NCBI GenBank assembly: GCA_026315105.1
Contig: CM048748.1
Location: 479,101,150-479,165,149, forward strand
Source: Locusta migratoria
Taxonomy: Eukaryota; Arthropoda; Insecta; Orthoptera; Acrididae
Length of the DNA: 64,000 nucleotides
Direction of reading: 5' to 3'
The notes beneath the pieces are model-generated. The model did no database searches, was not told where the DNA came from, and saw only the letters and a program-made list of their open reading frames with translations. How positions within the stretch are numbered: position 1 is the first letter of the stretch; each line of letters opens with the position of its first letter. Positions 30,660 to 41,954 of the stretch are shown in pieces. Position numbers and translations under genes: made by a program.

Positions 30660-31430
30660 TGTAACCCTCTATGTTGAATTTACAAAGATATCCCAACATG
30701 TGTCTTTTAAATTCTAACCAAGTATACAAATATCATTTTTCGTAATTCTGGGTTCAAAATAGGCTTAGTAGCAACGTATTTTCAAAAAATGTTTCAACCC
30801 CTATTTCACCTCCTAAATGATTAATTTTCTGAAAATATCGTAACAAGTATCTTTTTAATTCTGACCAAGAAAACATGTAACAATTTATGTGGTCGTAGCT
30901 CCAAAATTGTCCTATAGCAAAATATTTTCGAAAAAATCCCCTCTGCAATTTAACCTCCTTGATGGTTGAATTTCCAAAAATACCGAAACACGTATTTCTT
31001 AAATTCTAACGAACAATATAAATACCAAATTTTTCAGCTCTAGCTTCAAAATTGTTATTACAACAATGTGTTTCGGAAAAGAATTTTTGATGCCCTATTT
31101 TCCCCCTTAGTTGCTGAATTTCCAAAAATACCGAAACTCGTGTCTTTTTAATATTGATCAAGATTTCATATCCGAAGTTTCGTAGTTGTAGTTTGAAATT
31201 TGATTTAACAGCAACATTTTATTGAAAATCAATTTTTTGCGTCTCCTATTTTACCCCCTTATTGGTTGAATTTAAAAAATGCCGAAACATGTGTGTTTTA
31301 AATTCGAACCCTGAATTAAAATTCGAAATTTTGTAGTTCTAGCTTCAAAATTGTCTAAATAGCAACGTATTTTGAAAAAAAACCTTTCATCCCTATTTCA
31401 CCCCCTTATGGACAGAATATCGAGAAATCG
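30660..31430 (+). repeat. Degenerate tandem array, unit about 147 bp, 5 copies
   Basis: The landmark 'ccccttattggttgaattt' and variants recur at about 30665, 30809, 30954, 31102, 31254 and 31401, giving periods of 144, 145, 148, 152 and 147 bp. Each unit also carries 'tttttaaattctaacc'-type, 'gtagttctagcttcaaaatt'-type and 'agcaacgtattttgaaaa'-type words in the same order. Units are strongly diverged. No ORF spans the array. Confidence 0.85.
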
Positions 31431-31514
31431 CTTTTGAAATGACGCCTTCAGAGTAAGATTAGCACCCTCTCCAAATTTCAAGTTTCTATCTTCAGTGGTT
31501 TTGGCTGGTCGATG

Positions 31515-31550
31515 ATGAGTCTGTCAGTAAGTCAGTCAGTCAGTCAGTCG
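31515..31550 (+). repeat. (GTCA)n microsatellite after the 147-bp array
   Basis: 'gtctgtcagtaagtcagtca' followed by three further GTCA units. From memory, a GTCA run after 'ttcaagtttctatc' is a frequent 3' feature of one insect dispersed repeat, so it may belong to the same element as the array. Confidence 0.8.
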
Positions 31551-31599
31551 GGACACTGCCTCTTGTGTATAGAGATTATATTATATTAGCTGTTCGTTC

Positions 31600-31880
31600 C
31601 ATAGATCCGTATTGAGGAGGTCCTCGTGAATGTGGAACGAGACCATATAGTTTTGTTAGTTTTTTATTGCAAATATGAATAATAAAAGTAATGGTATGAA
31701 TATATATAATACATCATTTCGTTCTATTTAGAAATTCGTCAATGGAGTAGAAGGAGTTGCTCACTAATAAGTCTTTCAGGCTCCACTTAAATTGGATTTT
31801 ATTTGCAGCTAAATTTTTTATGGTTGCTGACAAATTATTGAAAATCTGTGTTTCTGTAGAGGACCCCTTTTTGAACTAAA
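31600..31880 (-). repeat. Dispersed repeat T, copy 2
   Basis: Shares 'tcaatggagtagaaggag' and its flank with 25525-25700. The minus strand can be read as a short C-terminal LINE-like peptide ending near 31725. No catalytic motif is present. Confidence 0.45.
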
Positions 31881-32530
31881 GTAAATACTTTTAAGTCATT
31901 GTGTAGATCGTTTTGTTCCTAATATTGCATGTGTGAACTGAGGTGTTCGTTGGAAAAAATATATGTTACTTACGGCAAATTTAATAGAGGAATAAATATA
32001 CTGAGAGGCGTCGTTAGCATACCATGTTACTTCTGTCAAATGGCGTATGTACATGACAGGTCAGATGAGGACAATATAATCTGCCAGAAACCTGTCAAAC
32101 TAAATAAACTAATTAGCATTCTTCGATATTATTTTTTACGTTGTACTTTCGATAGTACTGTTGAAGGAAATTGACGACAATGAGTCTTTAACGTTTCTTT
32201 TAAATATAAAAGCATTAAGATATTGTTAATACTAATTTCCGGAGGTTCAGAAACTCCGAAGTATGAAAACGTTGCATAATTTCGAACACATGGGACAGTT
32301 AACGCCGCACATTCTAAACATAATGTAAGTAATTATTTTTATCCATAATTCTCCTTAACTTACGAAAATGTCACACTGTCAAACCATAGTGATCTCACTT
32401 AGCATACGAATGTACACACGTCGAAGTCATCACCATGAATATTCTGGGCATTTGCGCGTTGCAAGGTCCCTGTGTTTTCTAATGCCACCAACTTTTACCA
32501 TGCAGGTATCCCTGACACTAAAAATGTTCT
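31881..32530. other. No gene recognised
   Basis: AT-rich sequence with short ORFs of 81-86 codons that I cannot assign. Confidence 0.4.
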
Positions 32531-32884
32531 CTACACGATTTCCATCATACAGGGAACACATACAGGATCGCTTCTGGGAGGAATTTCTTTATGGCTGGCC
32601 TTCTTACGTTTCTTTTCCACGTCATTAAGTAGTGAGGTCCTAATTATAATTTTCTTGTAGTTGAACGATTTACGTGCTATGTTCTCAGGGCTTTTTTGTT
32701 TTGGCGTGTAAAGAACATCAGAAAATTGAGGCGTATTTGTTCTTGATTCTTTGTTACTACTTCCAGTAGAACGACTAAAATTAAGAGTTTCTTCTGTGCA
32801 AGAACCCTTTGAAGTTATTTCCAATGAGTGATAGACTTGGTGGCCCTTCTTGAGTACTACTGGGATGTCAACCTTCCTTTGCAC
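32531..32884 (-). pseudogene. Unassigned ORF, possibly the C-terminal tail of a pogo/Tigger transposase
   Basis: The frame gives a polar, basic, serine- and threonine-rich protein of 117 residues with 'LYTPKQKSPENIARKSFNYK' and 'LLNDVEKKRKKASHKE'. A P-rich linker, then a basic region, a 'T-x-L-x-x-D/N' stretch and an E/K-rich helix is the usual shape of pogo/Tigger C-termini. No DDE core lies upstream on this strand. This is a resemblance, not an identification. Confidence 0.25.
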
Positions 32885-33022
32885 TGTTGCATGTAGACCT
32901 ATATCCCCACCGTGGCGTTAAAGTGGTACCATGTACTTCGTAAAGGTACAAATTTGTCTGTCTTAACATTATAAAGTATTATGATAAACTCAGTTATGTC
33001 ACATTCATGAGGAAGGTAGAAG

Positions 33023-33890
33023 GATCAGGAGAAAATAAGAACACCATGAATTCGTGGACCCAGCAGAGCGAAATTTTATTGACACATTCTTGAGGATGTG
33101 TACAACACACGATCACGCAGTCAGAACCATACGCACGCCAGTACAGTCACCGGACCATGCACAATGCCGACGCTAGTACCGTGTATACCCTCCTGTTGCA
33201 GCAATGCAGGGTGCAACATTCTCGTGAAGATGATTGTAGACGTGCCGAGTGAAGTCTTACGGTATGGCCTGCCATGAAATTTCCATCTGATGTCTCAGTT
33301 GTACCAGATCTCGTGTCGGTCGCGTAGACCACGCCAAGATGACTTTCCATCCAGCTCCTGACATACTCAATGGGGGACAGATCTGGAGATAATGATGGGC
33401 AGGGTATTTGACGTACACCTAGAAGAGCACCGTTGGTTGTACGGGATACGTGTCGACGGGTATTGTCCTGTTGGAGAAGCGCATCGCCTTGTTAGCATAC
33501 GAATGGTGGCAAGACGGGTTGAATGACGGTTTCAATGTACCGTCTAGTGTTCAATTTTCGCACAACGAACACCAGTGGAGAACGCCATGATGACAGGTGA
33601 CGGCCCTGTTTGTCTCTGCCGCGTACACTGCACTGCACGACTGTCGTTGCTGCAGACGACGTCCCATCATAAGCGCCTACCATGACACCATTGGAGGCAG
33701 CCTGAACGGTCTTGGGGCGTGAGCGGAGGACACTCTAACGCCACACATGATCGTGCATCATTGTGAGGGGAGCGATATTCTACACTCGCCATTCTCCTCT
33801 GGCGATCGTCTAGAGAACATTGAACAGTGCACGGTACACTGAAACCATCATACCACGTCTTGCTACCACTCATGCACCAGCAATGTGATA
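33023..33890 (-). mobile_element. Tc1-like element, family B, 5' truncated
   Basis: The left end 'ggagaaaataagaacaccat' resembles a Tc1-type inverted terminus (3' end of the element). The transposase runs on the minus strand from about 33880 down to 33050. The N-terminal helix-turn-helix and the right terminus are missing. It shares no long identity with family A. Confidence 0.75.
33050..33873 (-). pseudogene. Tc1-like transposase, catalytic core of family B
   Basis: On the minus strand 'WRSPLVFVVRKLNTRRYIET' (near 33540-33600) is the segment between the first and second catalytic strands. Then 'GDALLQQDNTRRHVSRTTNG' and 'SPDLSPIEYV' give the second aspartate and the final glutamate, with 32 residues between them in an open frame. 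Tc1 normally has 34, so two codons were probably lost. 'MESHLGVV' follows as in the C-terminal domain. Upstream frames (33492-33873) are shifted relative to each other. Confidence 0.8.
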
Positions 33891-33954
33891 TGTTTTTCTA
33901 ACCGGACAATGCAGATCCACATTGGGGGCCGGGGGCGGGCGAGGGAAGCTCTAA

Positions 33955-34155
33955 AAAATGTTCGAATGTTTGTAATCCTATGAGCCCAAATTACATTGGT
34001 CATCAGTCCCTAGTCTTACAAACTACTTAAACTAAGTTAAACTAACCTAAGGACACACACACATCCATGCCCTATGGAGGATTCGAACCTCCGACGAGGA
34101 TGGCCGCGCGATCCGTAACGTGGCACTCCAGACCGCTCGGCTACTCCCGCGCGGC
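33955..34155 (-). repeat. tRNA-derived SINE (main family)
   Basis: The minus-strand copy is full length: tail 'acaaacattcgaacattttt', body 'gtttaagtagtttgtaagac', B-box 'ggaggttcgaatcctcc' and head starting 'gccgcgcgggagtagccgag'. No clear target-site duplication is visible. Confidence 0.9.
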
Positions 34156-34351
34156 AGGGAATCTCATGCCGTCCCTTAAACCCGTCCTATCACACGCCAT
34201 ATCGAAAGGAACAAAACAGAAAATGCTCCTGTGGTGTAACGTAACATACGTGCCAGAATTACATTATAAAATGAAAAGTTCGTCTGCCACAAAGGGAGAC
34301 ACTTAGATACTTCCGATAACACAGCTGTAACACTACAGCGAAAACCAAATC

Positions 34352-35864
34352 TACCGGGTGACCAAAAAGTCAGTATAAATTTGAAAACTTAATAAATTAC
34401 GGAATGATGTAGATAGAGAGGTAAAAATTGACACACGCTTGGAATGACAAGGGGTTTTATTAGAAAAAAATATAAAAATACGTCCGTCAGATGGCGATTC
34501 ATCTGATCGAAAAAGCAATAGTTATCATAACAAATTAAGACAGAGCAAACATGATACTCAATATGTTCACCATCATTCCTCAACAATAGCTGTAGTCGAG
34601 GAATAATGTGAACAGTACTATAAAGAATGTCCGGAGTTATGGTGAGGCATTGGCGTCGGATGTTGACTTTCAGCATCCCTAGAGATCTCGGTCAATCACG
34701 ATACACTTGCGACTTCAGGTAACCGCAAAGCGAATAATCGCATGGCTGAGGTCTGGGGACCTGGGAGGCCAAGCATGACGAAAGTGGCGGCTCAGCACAC
34801 GATCATCACCAAACGACGTACGCAAGAGATCTTTCACGCGTCTAGGAATATGGGGTAGCGCGCCATCCTGCAAAAAATTCGTACGTTCCAGCAGGTGTTT
34901 ATCAGCCAGGCTCGGTATGATGCGATTCTGTAACATATCGGCGTACCTCTCAACCGTCGCGGTAGCAGTTAGAAAATCAGAATCACGCAGTTTTTCTAAG
35001 AAAAAAGGCCCGATAACGGTAGATGTGGTAAATCCAACCATTTCTTTCTCGTCTCGAGTTTCCACGACAGTTCTAGGATTTTCGGTTGCCTAAGTTCTGC
35101 AGTTGTGGGCGTTTACAGACTGTCGGAGCGTGAAATGAGTTTCGTTGGTCCACAACACGTTACTCAACCAATCTTCATCTTCCGTCATCGTTTGAAATAC
35201 CCACACCGCAAATGTCCTCCGCTTCACTAATTCGCCAGGTAACAGTTCACGATGCCGATAGATTTTGTAAGGATAGCATCGGAGAGTAGGCCTAAGTGCC
35301 AACGAGACAGTAGTGTATGGAATGCCGGTGGGACGTGCGATTCCACGAGCGCTGACTTCCCCGTGCATAGACGAACTCGCTACAGTCTTCATTTCTTCCT
35401 GAACTTACTCAGCAGAATTACGCCTTGTGCTCGGTCGGCCACTACGGGGTCAAAGGACCCGTGGCTTCAAAATTTGATATCATTCTCGCCACAGCTGCAT
35501 TTCTTACGGACCTTTACCCGTTCGAATTACCTTCCTACGGTGATACGATCGTAATACTGAACTAGCAAATTCCCCATTCTCATAATACAGGTTCACTTAA
35601 AAGTGCCTTTTCACGTAAGGCCAACATGCTACGACTGCTGATGCATCTGATTCTCTCATTACAGCTGCTTTTATACACGATTTTCATGCGCAGTCACTGA
35701 CTTTTTCTGTCCTGGCCATCTGTCGGACATTTTTTGAACTTTTTTTGTTCTAAAAAAACCCCATGTCATTCCAAGCATATGTGTCAATTTTTACCTCTCT
35801 ATCTACATTATTCCGTGATTTATTAAGTTTTGAAATTTATACTGATTTTTGATCACCCGGTGTA
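34352..35864 (-). mobile_element. Mariner-like element, full length with inverted ends of about 115 bp
   Basis: The left end 'taccgggtgaccaaaaagtc' and right end 'gatcacccggtgta' open long inverted regions. 'ggtaaaaattgacacac' with 'ttggaatgacaaggggtttt' on the left matches the complement at 35755-35800. TA lies at both outer ends. Total length is 1,513 bp with one minus-strand transposase gene between. The copy at 15506 is a deletion derivative of the same family and 39780-39855 is a terminal fragment. Confidence 0.9.
34500..35392 (-). pseudogene. Mariner-like transposase, nearly full length but broken
   Basis: The frame at 35090-35392 reads an N-terminal part ending in 'VLWTNETHFTLRQSVNAHNC'. 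Related proteins have WTDE, so the first catalytic aspartate is asparagine. The frame at 34715-35065 continues with 'SLADKHLLERTNFLQDGALP' (second aspartate kept) and 'WPPRSPDLS', then loses frame where the copy at 15.7 kb reads 'PCHYWLWGYLK'. A third piece at 34389-34676 holds the C-terminus. At least two frame changes and the D-to-N change make it inactive. Confidence 0.8.
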
Positions 35865-35944
35865 AATTAAACAACGCCGAGAAACACTACGACCGCGTTT
35901 TGCTCACTTCCCAACCTCTGCATCCGATTGCAGCGATCGTGTAA

Positions 35945-35990
35945 TGCCCGACAAGGCGCCTCAGACCACGCGGTCAGTCCCGCGCGGCCC
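35945..35990 (-). repeat. SINE head fragment
   Basis: 'ggccgcgcgggactgaccgc' on the minus strand followed by 'gaggcgcct' is the first 45 bp of the main SINE head. Confidence 0.55.
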
Positions 35991-37100
35991 ATCAGTCCAC
36001 TGGCGCGGGATCACCAATATTGCCGGACTTTCCGAACAGGGCTCGTAAACATGTCGATGTGGGCCGTGTGGCATTGGATCTGTTGGCATTGCCGGAGCAT
36101 CGGCACCGCGACTGTTGCTTAACTCGCCGGCAACTGCGATAATTGGACGCCGATTGAAATGCGTCGCGACGCCGTGTGCTGGCGTCCAGCGCCCAGCGTC
36201 CAGCGTCCAGCGACCAGCTGCAGATGGCCGGGCGCTAATCTGGACGGGATTGATTGGAGTTGCGGCCATTACGCGCCGCTCGCCGCGCGCTCAATTATGT
36301 TTTGGGCGCGCCGAGCGCTTTATGGCGGGCACCATCCGCGGCTGGCTGGCCTGCTATCTGCTGCCCTCGCTCCCCCGTATATCTGTGTCTCGCCGACTCT
36401 GCCGCTCTTTCGACTGCATTCATAACCCTCACCCCCTCACACACACACACGCGCGCGCGCGCGCGCGGCAGTCTCGAATACCCGAATAACTACAGCGAAA
36501 CTGGGGAATCACAGGCGTGAAAGAGGGACAGAGGCGGGAGGGGTGCTGGTGGGGAACGAGGGGCTGAGCGTGGTGTCCGCTACGGCTGCCTCCGGCATTC
36601 GCCCGCGGGTCCGCAAAATTGCGGTCCTTGATTAAAATATGGGCAATATCGTGTTTTCTCTGCGTTCGCTTCGTCGCGCACCGCAAACACTGCATCAGGC
36701 GCGGGCCGAAAAAGCGCCGCCGGGTTTTCCGGATAAAGCCGTGCGTATGCGGGGGGTGGGGGGAGGGGGCGGGACTTCAGAAGGCGAGCGGGCCGCCGGG
36801 GTGATGGAGGGTGCGGCAGCGGAGCAGCCCGCGAGCCGCGGCCGGCGGTCTGCCAGGTGCGTCTGCCCTGCAAATTGTGGCCTCTGTCCGGGCGGTAGCC
36901 GCGCCGCGTTCGCTCTATTAACGAACAACTGCGCGCCGGACAGCCGGAATTGTTTCCGCGTCGTCGGGCGTGCAGCTCTCGCCCTGGCGGTGCGTGTGGA
37001 AATACTGCTCCGGCCGATATTACTGCACTGACGCCGCACAAATTCGCACTGCTGCCGTCGACGCGCTGTTTTTACTGACAGTGCCACTTACTTAGCTCGC
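35991..37100. other. GC-rich islands (36110-36400 and 36580-37050)
   Basis: Two CpG-dense blocks flank a purine/pyrimidine repeat. The first has three 'ccagcgtccagcg'-type short tandem words at 36184-36215 and AT cores such as 'gataattggacg', 'tcaattatgttttg' and 'gctttatggcg'. The second has a GGGGTGGGGGGAGGGGG-type G tract near 36752-36768. ORFs up to 153 codons exist on both strands at once and none is recognised. Regulatory DNA is possible. No promoter element is convincing. Confidence 0.4.
36438..36468 (+). repeat. (CA)n followed by (CG)n
   Basis: About six CA units run into about nine CG units, an alternating purine-pyrimidine tract of roughly 30 bp of the kind that favours Z-DNA. Confidence 0.92.
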
Positions 37101-38104
37101 AGTGATCGCGAGTAGCTCGCACAGCATAAAATCACAGCAAGGCCATTCTATTGACTTCTCCGTCACGATGTCTGACATTGTTCTTAGGGTTCTGGTCGCA
37201 GCTACGTTTTCAGTTTATTATGCCCAACTGTTTGCTACCCTGAGGACAGTAAAGCAGATGAAACGGCGTCCTGTCAAGAAATTCCTCATTTGTTCAGATT
37301 TCCAAGACACAAACACATAGAGATAAAAAATAAACAAAATTCACATCCACCGCCATTGCCACCGGAGAACAAATGGAGGCTAACTAGTGTGGACGCATAA
37401 AAAGAACGTACACACTACATTTTGCCAAAGTGTAAAGTCATGGTGAAATAAAATAGCCTGTGAATCATATGGATTGTTTGTGAAGAGTAAGTGCACTCCG
37501 AAACGATCCGTAAGTAATAGACAACATACGCTGGTGATAGATGTACTCCTGCTCACCAAAGTTACGTTTTCACACTCGAAATAGCGTGTTAACTCATCAC
37601 AATATTCACACAGAATTCGTTGTTTGTCTACGTCTGATTTTGTAACAAGGGTCCTACATGACCACACAATTTAAAGTCACGGATATAACAACAACAACAA
37701 CAACAACAAAGTAAATAAATAAAAAATCGCGTTTTAGTCCTAATTTTTCCCATTCGATTAGTACTAAAATAATGTATTTCCATTTTCACAGTTGTAAAGA
37801 AATCTCTGATGATTTTCATTTTCCAGCTGTAAATAAATAAAGAAACCACTGACGATTTTCATTTTCCCCAGCTGTAAATAAATAAAGAAACGACTGATTA
37901 TGGCACAGAGATGCTGAAACATGTTTGGGTAACAAATAAGAACAGTGTCATGCAAATTAGACGGACCTCATTCCAAGAATTTTGTCTGCAAACACGGAAA
38001 TCGTAATATTTCCATATCCAAAATAATGGACGTACTTTTATTTCTGCGAACTCGCAGCCTCGACACTGGTATTTATTTTAAATATCTCTTGTTTCTGGCA
38101 AGGT
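37101..38104. other. No gene; two small tandem repeats
   Basis: A (CAA)n tract of about eight units lies at 37686-37711. At 37775-37895 a unit of 43-45 bp ('gattttcattttcc' then 'agctgtaaataaataaagaa') occurs about 2.7 times. A 72-codon ORF at 37102-37320 is not recognisable. Confidence 0.6.
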
Positions 38105-38305
38105 TTTCGGGAGGTTTTCCTTGGTTGTAAGGCGAATGCCGGAGCTGGTAAGCCCCTCCCACTTATTCCCAATTGGGATTCTCCCTTTAGCCCCACTATC
38201 AGCTTGTCTGATAATTGGCTGAATAGAACCGCGACTCTTTATGGGCCGGATCTCAAACAGCCCGCTCCACTCCTCGGAGTGGAGAATGAAAAGAATAAGG
38301 TATTT
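38105..38305 (-). repeat. Unclassified dispersed repeat S, copy 2
   Basis: Inverted relative to 24010-24215 with about 200 bp of shared sequence, including 'ccctcccacttattcccaat' on the plus strand here. No coding potential. Confidence 0.8.
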
Positions 38306-38394
38306 TTTAAGTAAAGACATCTTCGTCTACGGTTTGATGCAGTTTAACACTCTATGTCCCATTTTAGCGATATCTTACCTCATCTCTCTGACTG

Positions 38395-38466
38395 GAAGAA
38401 GGGACTGATGACCATAGTTGTTTAGCCCCAACCAATCTAAAAATACAAATAAAAATAAATAAATAA
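38395..38466 (+). repeat. Possible SINE tail fragment
   Basis: 'gggactgatgaccatagttg' with 'tttagcccc' resembles the conserved body-to-tail junction of tRNA-derived SINEs and ends in an A/T-rich simple tail. Confidence 0.45.
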
Positions 38467-39775
38467 TCTGCTGGGACGTCTCAACGAAACCTGTTGAGAC
38501 GGACCTGAAGCATAAAATGTTGTTATCAAAAATCGTTATTTATTTCACTCTTATCACATTCTTTAACTGACTTCACAGTCTGTTACTTCTCACACCTCCC
38601 AGCTGAAGACAGGGACTGTGTCGCTTGAACATTGAACCGACCGAGCTGGAAGCTGTAATCCTCGCCACACTTGAGAAACCTTAGAATGTTTTGCTGCCAG
38701 AACAGTACACAGTCTTTAGTATTACCATCCGACTACAAACTCCAAAAGAGCATTATCAAGTATTTCCCTTTCTGTTGCAGGTAAGGACTTGGAGTCTCGT
38801 TACGTTTCGGTGGTCAACGGATTTTGGACAATCAAATGAGTATGTCGGTGAGTATCAGTCTAATGTCTTCATAATGTAAGACTATCTAACATTTATTGTT
38901 GAAACCCCACCGAGCTTTTATTTTACCTTCATTAAGACATATCAGCCACAGTCACTTCCTACATTGCAAACGTGAATAGAACTGGGAAAATTGTTAACAT
39001 TGGTACGATATAACGCCTCCTTGACGCGGGTTTTCAAAGTATAGAGGTACATTTACATGAATATAGATTAAAAAGGTACTTTTTAGCCAATAAATCGTAC
39101 GAGACGCTAGATATAGTTGGATATTATGACGAAAACAGACAGGTGGCCTGTACCATCTGCCTGATGATAGTTGTTACTTGTCTTTCAGAAAAATCGGTGA
39201 AGAAACCGAATGAACGCTGCAGAAAACTGTAGGCAGTGAATTAAAGAAATTGCTTTCCTCCAAAAATGTAGAGACCCATATCATCTGCGTGATTACTAGT
39301 TTTCTCGACGTATTCGAATGATTTAAAGCTTCTATAGCGATGAGCCGATCGGTGGCTAAATCCTGTAGCAGTACTCCGCCGACTTTCGTACCCATTATAA
39401 TCAGATGAAGTGAATTCGCTTGAAAATGATGGGTATGAAAATAATCGAAACACAACAAAATGATGACTCCACCGCTCGAATGATTTCCCAGTGGATTTAT
39501 CATGTAGACGGCTACTTTCTGTCAGAATCGCGTTTTTCTTTGTAAATCGGTTTCGTATATGATGTAAAATATCCATCCGCCACATACATTTCTGAGATTT
39601 AGTTGAGAAAAATTCAGCAGTCAGTTGAGCTAGAGAAATATTTATTTTAAGGCGGGTATCATCCACAAACTGGAATTGGTACAAACTGGCTTTTTATAAA
39701 GAAAAAAATTTTGGACAGAAAAGTTAATGACAAAAAGATGGTGGCCTACATAAAGGTCGAATCAGAGATTTGAAA
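38467..39775. other. No recognised gene; unassigned minus-strand ORFs
   Basis: Two overlapping minus-strand ORFs, 39241-39684 (147 codons) and 39174-39503 (109 codons), lie in AT-rich DNA. The first contains 'FQFVDDTRL', which looks superficially like an RT active-site strand, but no other RT block surrounds it. I assign no function. The rest is featureless. Confidence 0.35.
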
Positions 39776-39779
39776 AGCC

Positions 39780-39855
39780 GGTACTTCACGGAATAATGTA
39801 GGCAAAGACGTAAAATTGGACATACGTGCTTGAAATGACAACGGTTATCATTGAA
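39780..39855 (+). mobile_element. Terminal fragment of the mariner-like family
   Basis: 'cacggaataatgtaggcaaa' and 'cgtgcttgaaatgacaacgg' align with the terminal region of the elements at 15506 and 34352. The outermost bases are changed and no coding part follows. Confidence 0.6.
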
Positions 39856-39899
39856 ACGAAAAAATATTTGTGAGTTGACATAGGGGGTGATTTGAAATG

Positions 39900-40445
39900 G
39901 AACGACGGTATAAAATCAAGAGTGAGTCAGGGAGATCTCAGACTGAGATTTATTGGGAGAATCCTCGGGAAGTGTAGACCGTCAACAAAGAAAGTTCTTC
40001 ACGGTCAGCGGTTGAGTGTTGGTCATCAGTGTGGGACGCCTAAGACGTACGTTTAACAGCAGACCAGAGAAGCCGCAGCCGAGAGCAGCTCGATTCGTTA
40101 CGGGCACAACTGGTCCGGCGCGAAGGTTTCACTCTGACGATCAGGAAACCCCAGAGACAGGCGCTGCCAGAGTCGAGTTATGATCGCGGTACGGCCTCTG
40201 CCAATCTTCAGAGAGCGTACGTACGCTTCACGAAGAGTCAATAAGTATTTCGCTCCTTCCTACGTATATCTCGCGAAGCGACCACCAGCAAAGGTCGGGG
40301 AAATTAGAGCCCACACGCGGCATACAGGCAACCATATTTCCGGGAACCACACCCGACTAGAATAGGACGATGTATATGTGGTACGCGAAGTACCCTCCGT
40401 GATGTGGCTTGTGGAGTATACATTCAGATGCAGAATCTACAAAAC
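39900..40445 (+). mobile_element. CR1-like LINE, 3' part, heavily decayed
   Basis: The plus strand reads 'LRLRFIGRILGKCRPSTKKV' near 39935-39995, then a shifted 'hQCGTP' block where other copies have 'WDPH', and 'RAARFVTGTTG'-type sequence near 40090-40115. It ends with 'gtggcttgtggagtata' and 'cattcagatgcagaatctac', the typical tail of this LINE. Frames are broken throughout. Confidence 0.7.
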
Positions 40446-40497
40446 GACTACTAGATGGCGCTTCATACGATAAAACGCTGTAATCAGCGACGACAAG

Positions 40498-41868
40498 TAC
40501 ACTACTGTCCATTAAAATTGCTACATCAACAAGAAATACAGATGATAAACGGGTATTCATTGGACTAATATATTATACTAGAGCCGACATGCGATTACAT
40601 TTTAACGTCATTTGGATGCATAGATCCCGAGAAATCAGTACCCAGAACAACCACCTCGGTCCGTAATAACGGCCTTGAAACGCCTGGGCATTGGCTCCAA
40701 CAGAGCATGGATGGCGTGTACAGGTACAGATGCCCATGCAGCTCAACACCATACCACAGTTCATCCTGAATGCATCAAGAGTACTGACTGGCGTATTGTG
40801 ACGAGCCAATTGCTCGGCCACCATTGACCAGAAGTTTTCAATTGGTGATAGATCTGGAGAATGTGCTGCCCAGGGCAGCAGTCGAACATTTTCCGTATCC
40901 AGAAAGTCCCGTACAGGACTTGCAACATATGGTCGTGCATTATCCTGCTACAATGTAGGGTTTCGCAGGGTCGAATGAAGGTTAGAGCCACGGGTCGTAA
41001 CACATCTGACATATAACGGCCACTGTTCAAAGTGCCGTCGATGCGAACAATAGGTGACCGATGTAACCAATGGCACCCCTTACCATCACGCCGGGTGATA
41101 CGCCAGTATGGCGATGACGAATACACGATTCCAATGTGCGTTCACCGCGATGTCGTCAAACATGGATGCGACCATCACGATGCTGTAAACAGAACCTTGA
41201 TTCATTCGCAAAAATGACTTTTGCCATTCGTGCACCCAGGTTCGTCGTTGCGCTCTTGTCTGTGATGCAGCGTCAAGGGTAATCGCAGCCATGGTCCCCG
41301 AGCTGATATTCATACTGCTGCAAACGTCGTAGAACTTTTCGTGCAGATGGTTGTTGCCTTGCAAACGTCCCCATCTGTTGACTCGGGGATCGAGACGTGG
41401 CTGTACCATTCGTTACAGCCATGCGGATAAGATAAGATGCCTGTCATCTCGACTACGATTGATACGAAGCCGTTGGGATCCAGAACGGTGCTCCGTATTG
41501 CCCTTCTGAACCCACCGTTTCCATATTCTGCTAACAGTCATAGATAGCGACCAACGCGAGCAGCAGTGTCGCGATACGATAAACCGCAATCGCATTAAGT
41601 TACAATCCGACCAAAGTCCTCCTTACACGAAGAATCAGAACAACTTTTCACCAGGCAACGACGATTAGCTGCTGTTTGTGTGTAAGAAATCGGTTGGAAA
41701 CTTTCCTCATGTCAGCACATTGTAGGTGTCGCCACCGGCGCCAAACTTGTGTGAACTCTCTGATAAGCTAATCATTTGCATATCACAGCATTTTATTCAT
41801 GTCGGTTAAATTACGCGTGTGTAGCACGTCATCCTTGTGGTGTAGCAATTTTAATGGCCAGGAGTGTA
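40498..41868 (-). mobile_element. Tc1-like element family A, full length (1,371 bp)
   Basis: Both inverted ends are present: 'tacactactgtccattaaaa' at the left and 'attttaatggccaggagtgta' less its first base at the right, each with TA. The transposase runs on the minus strand. Confidence 0.92.
40573..41690 (-). pseudogene. Tc1-like transposase, broken (copy at 41 kb)
   Basis: Pieces in different minus-strand frames cover the helix-turn-helix region (41413-41595, 'MTVSRIWKRWVQKGNTEHRS'), the link to the core (41086-41409) and the catalytic core (40761-41126). The first catalytic motif reads FANE instead of FSDE, so the aspartate is asparagine. The second motif is shifted ('hcsrimhDH' frame) and the final glutamate region is out of frame. 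At least four frame changes are needed to align it with the copy at 62.6 kb. Confidence 0.8.
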
Positions 41869-41954
41869 TTTTATGACCACATTGTGAACAGCACTGTGTA
41901 GAGACGTGGCTCTGCAGGGTGCGCTGGTATGTAACCCACTGGCTGGAGGCGTGC

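Noticed and set aside
36580..37087. 130-153-codon ORFs as exons of a conserved gene
   Set aside because: Three frames on two strands are open together, and there is no recognisable domain or splice-site evidence.
39241..39684. Reverse transcriptase called from 'FQFVDDTRL'
   Set aside because: None of the other RT blocks is nearby in any frame on the strand.
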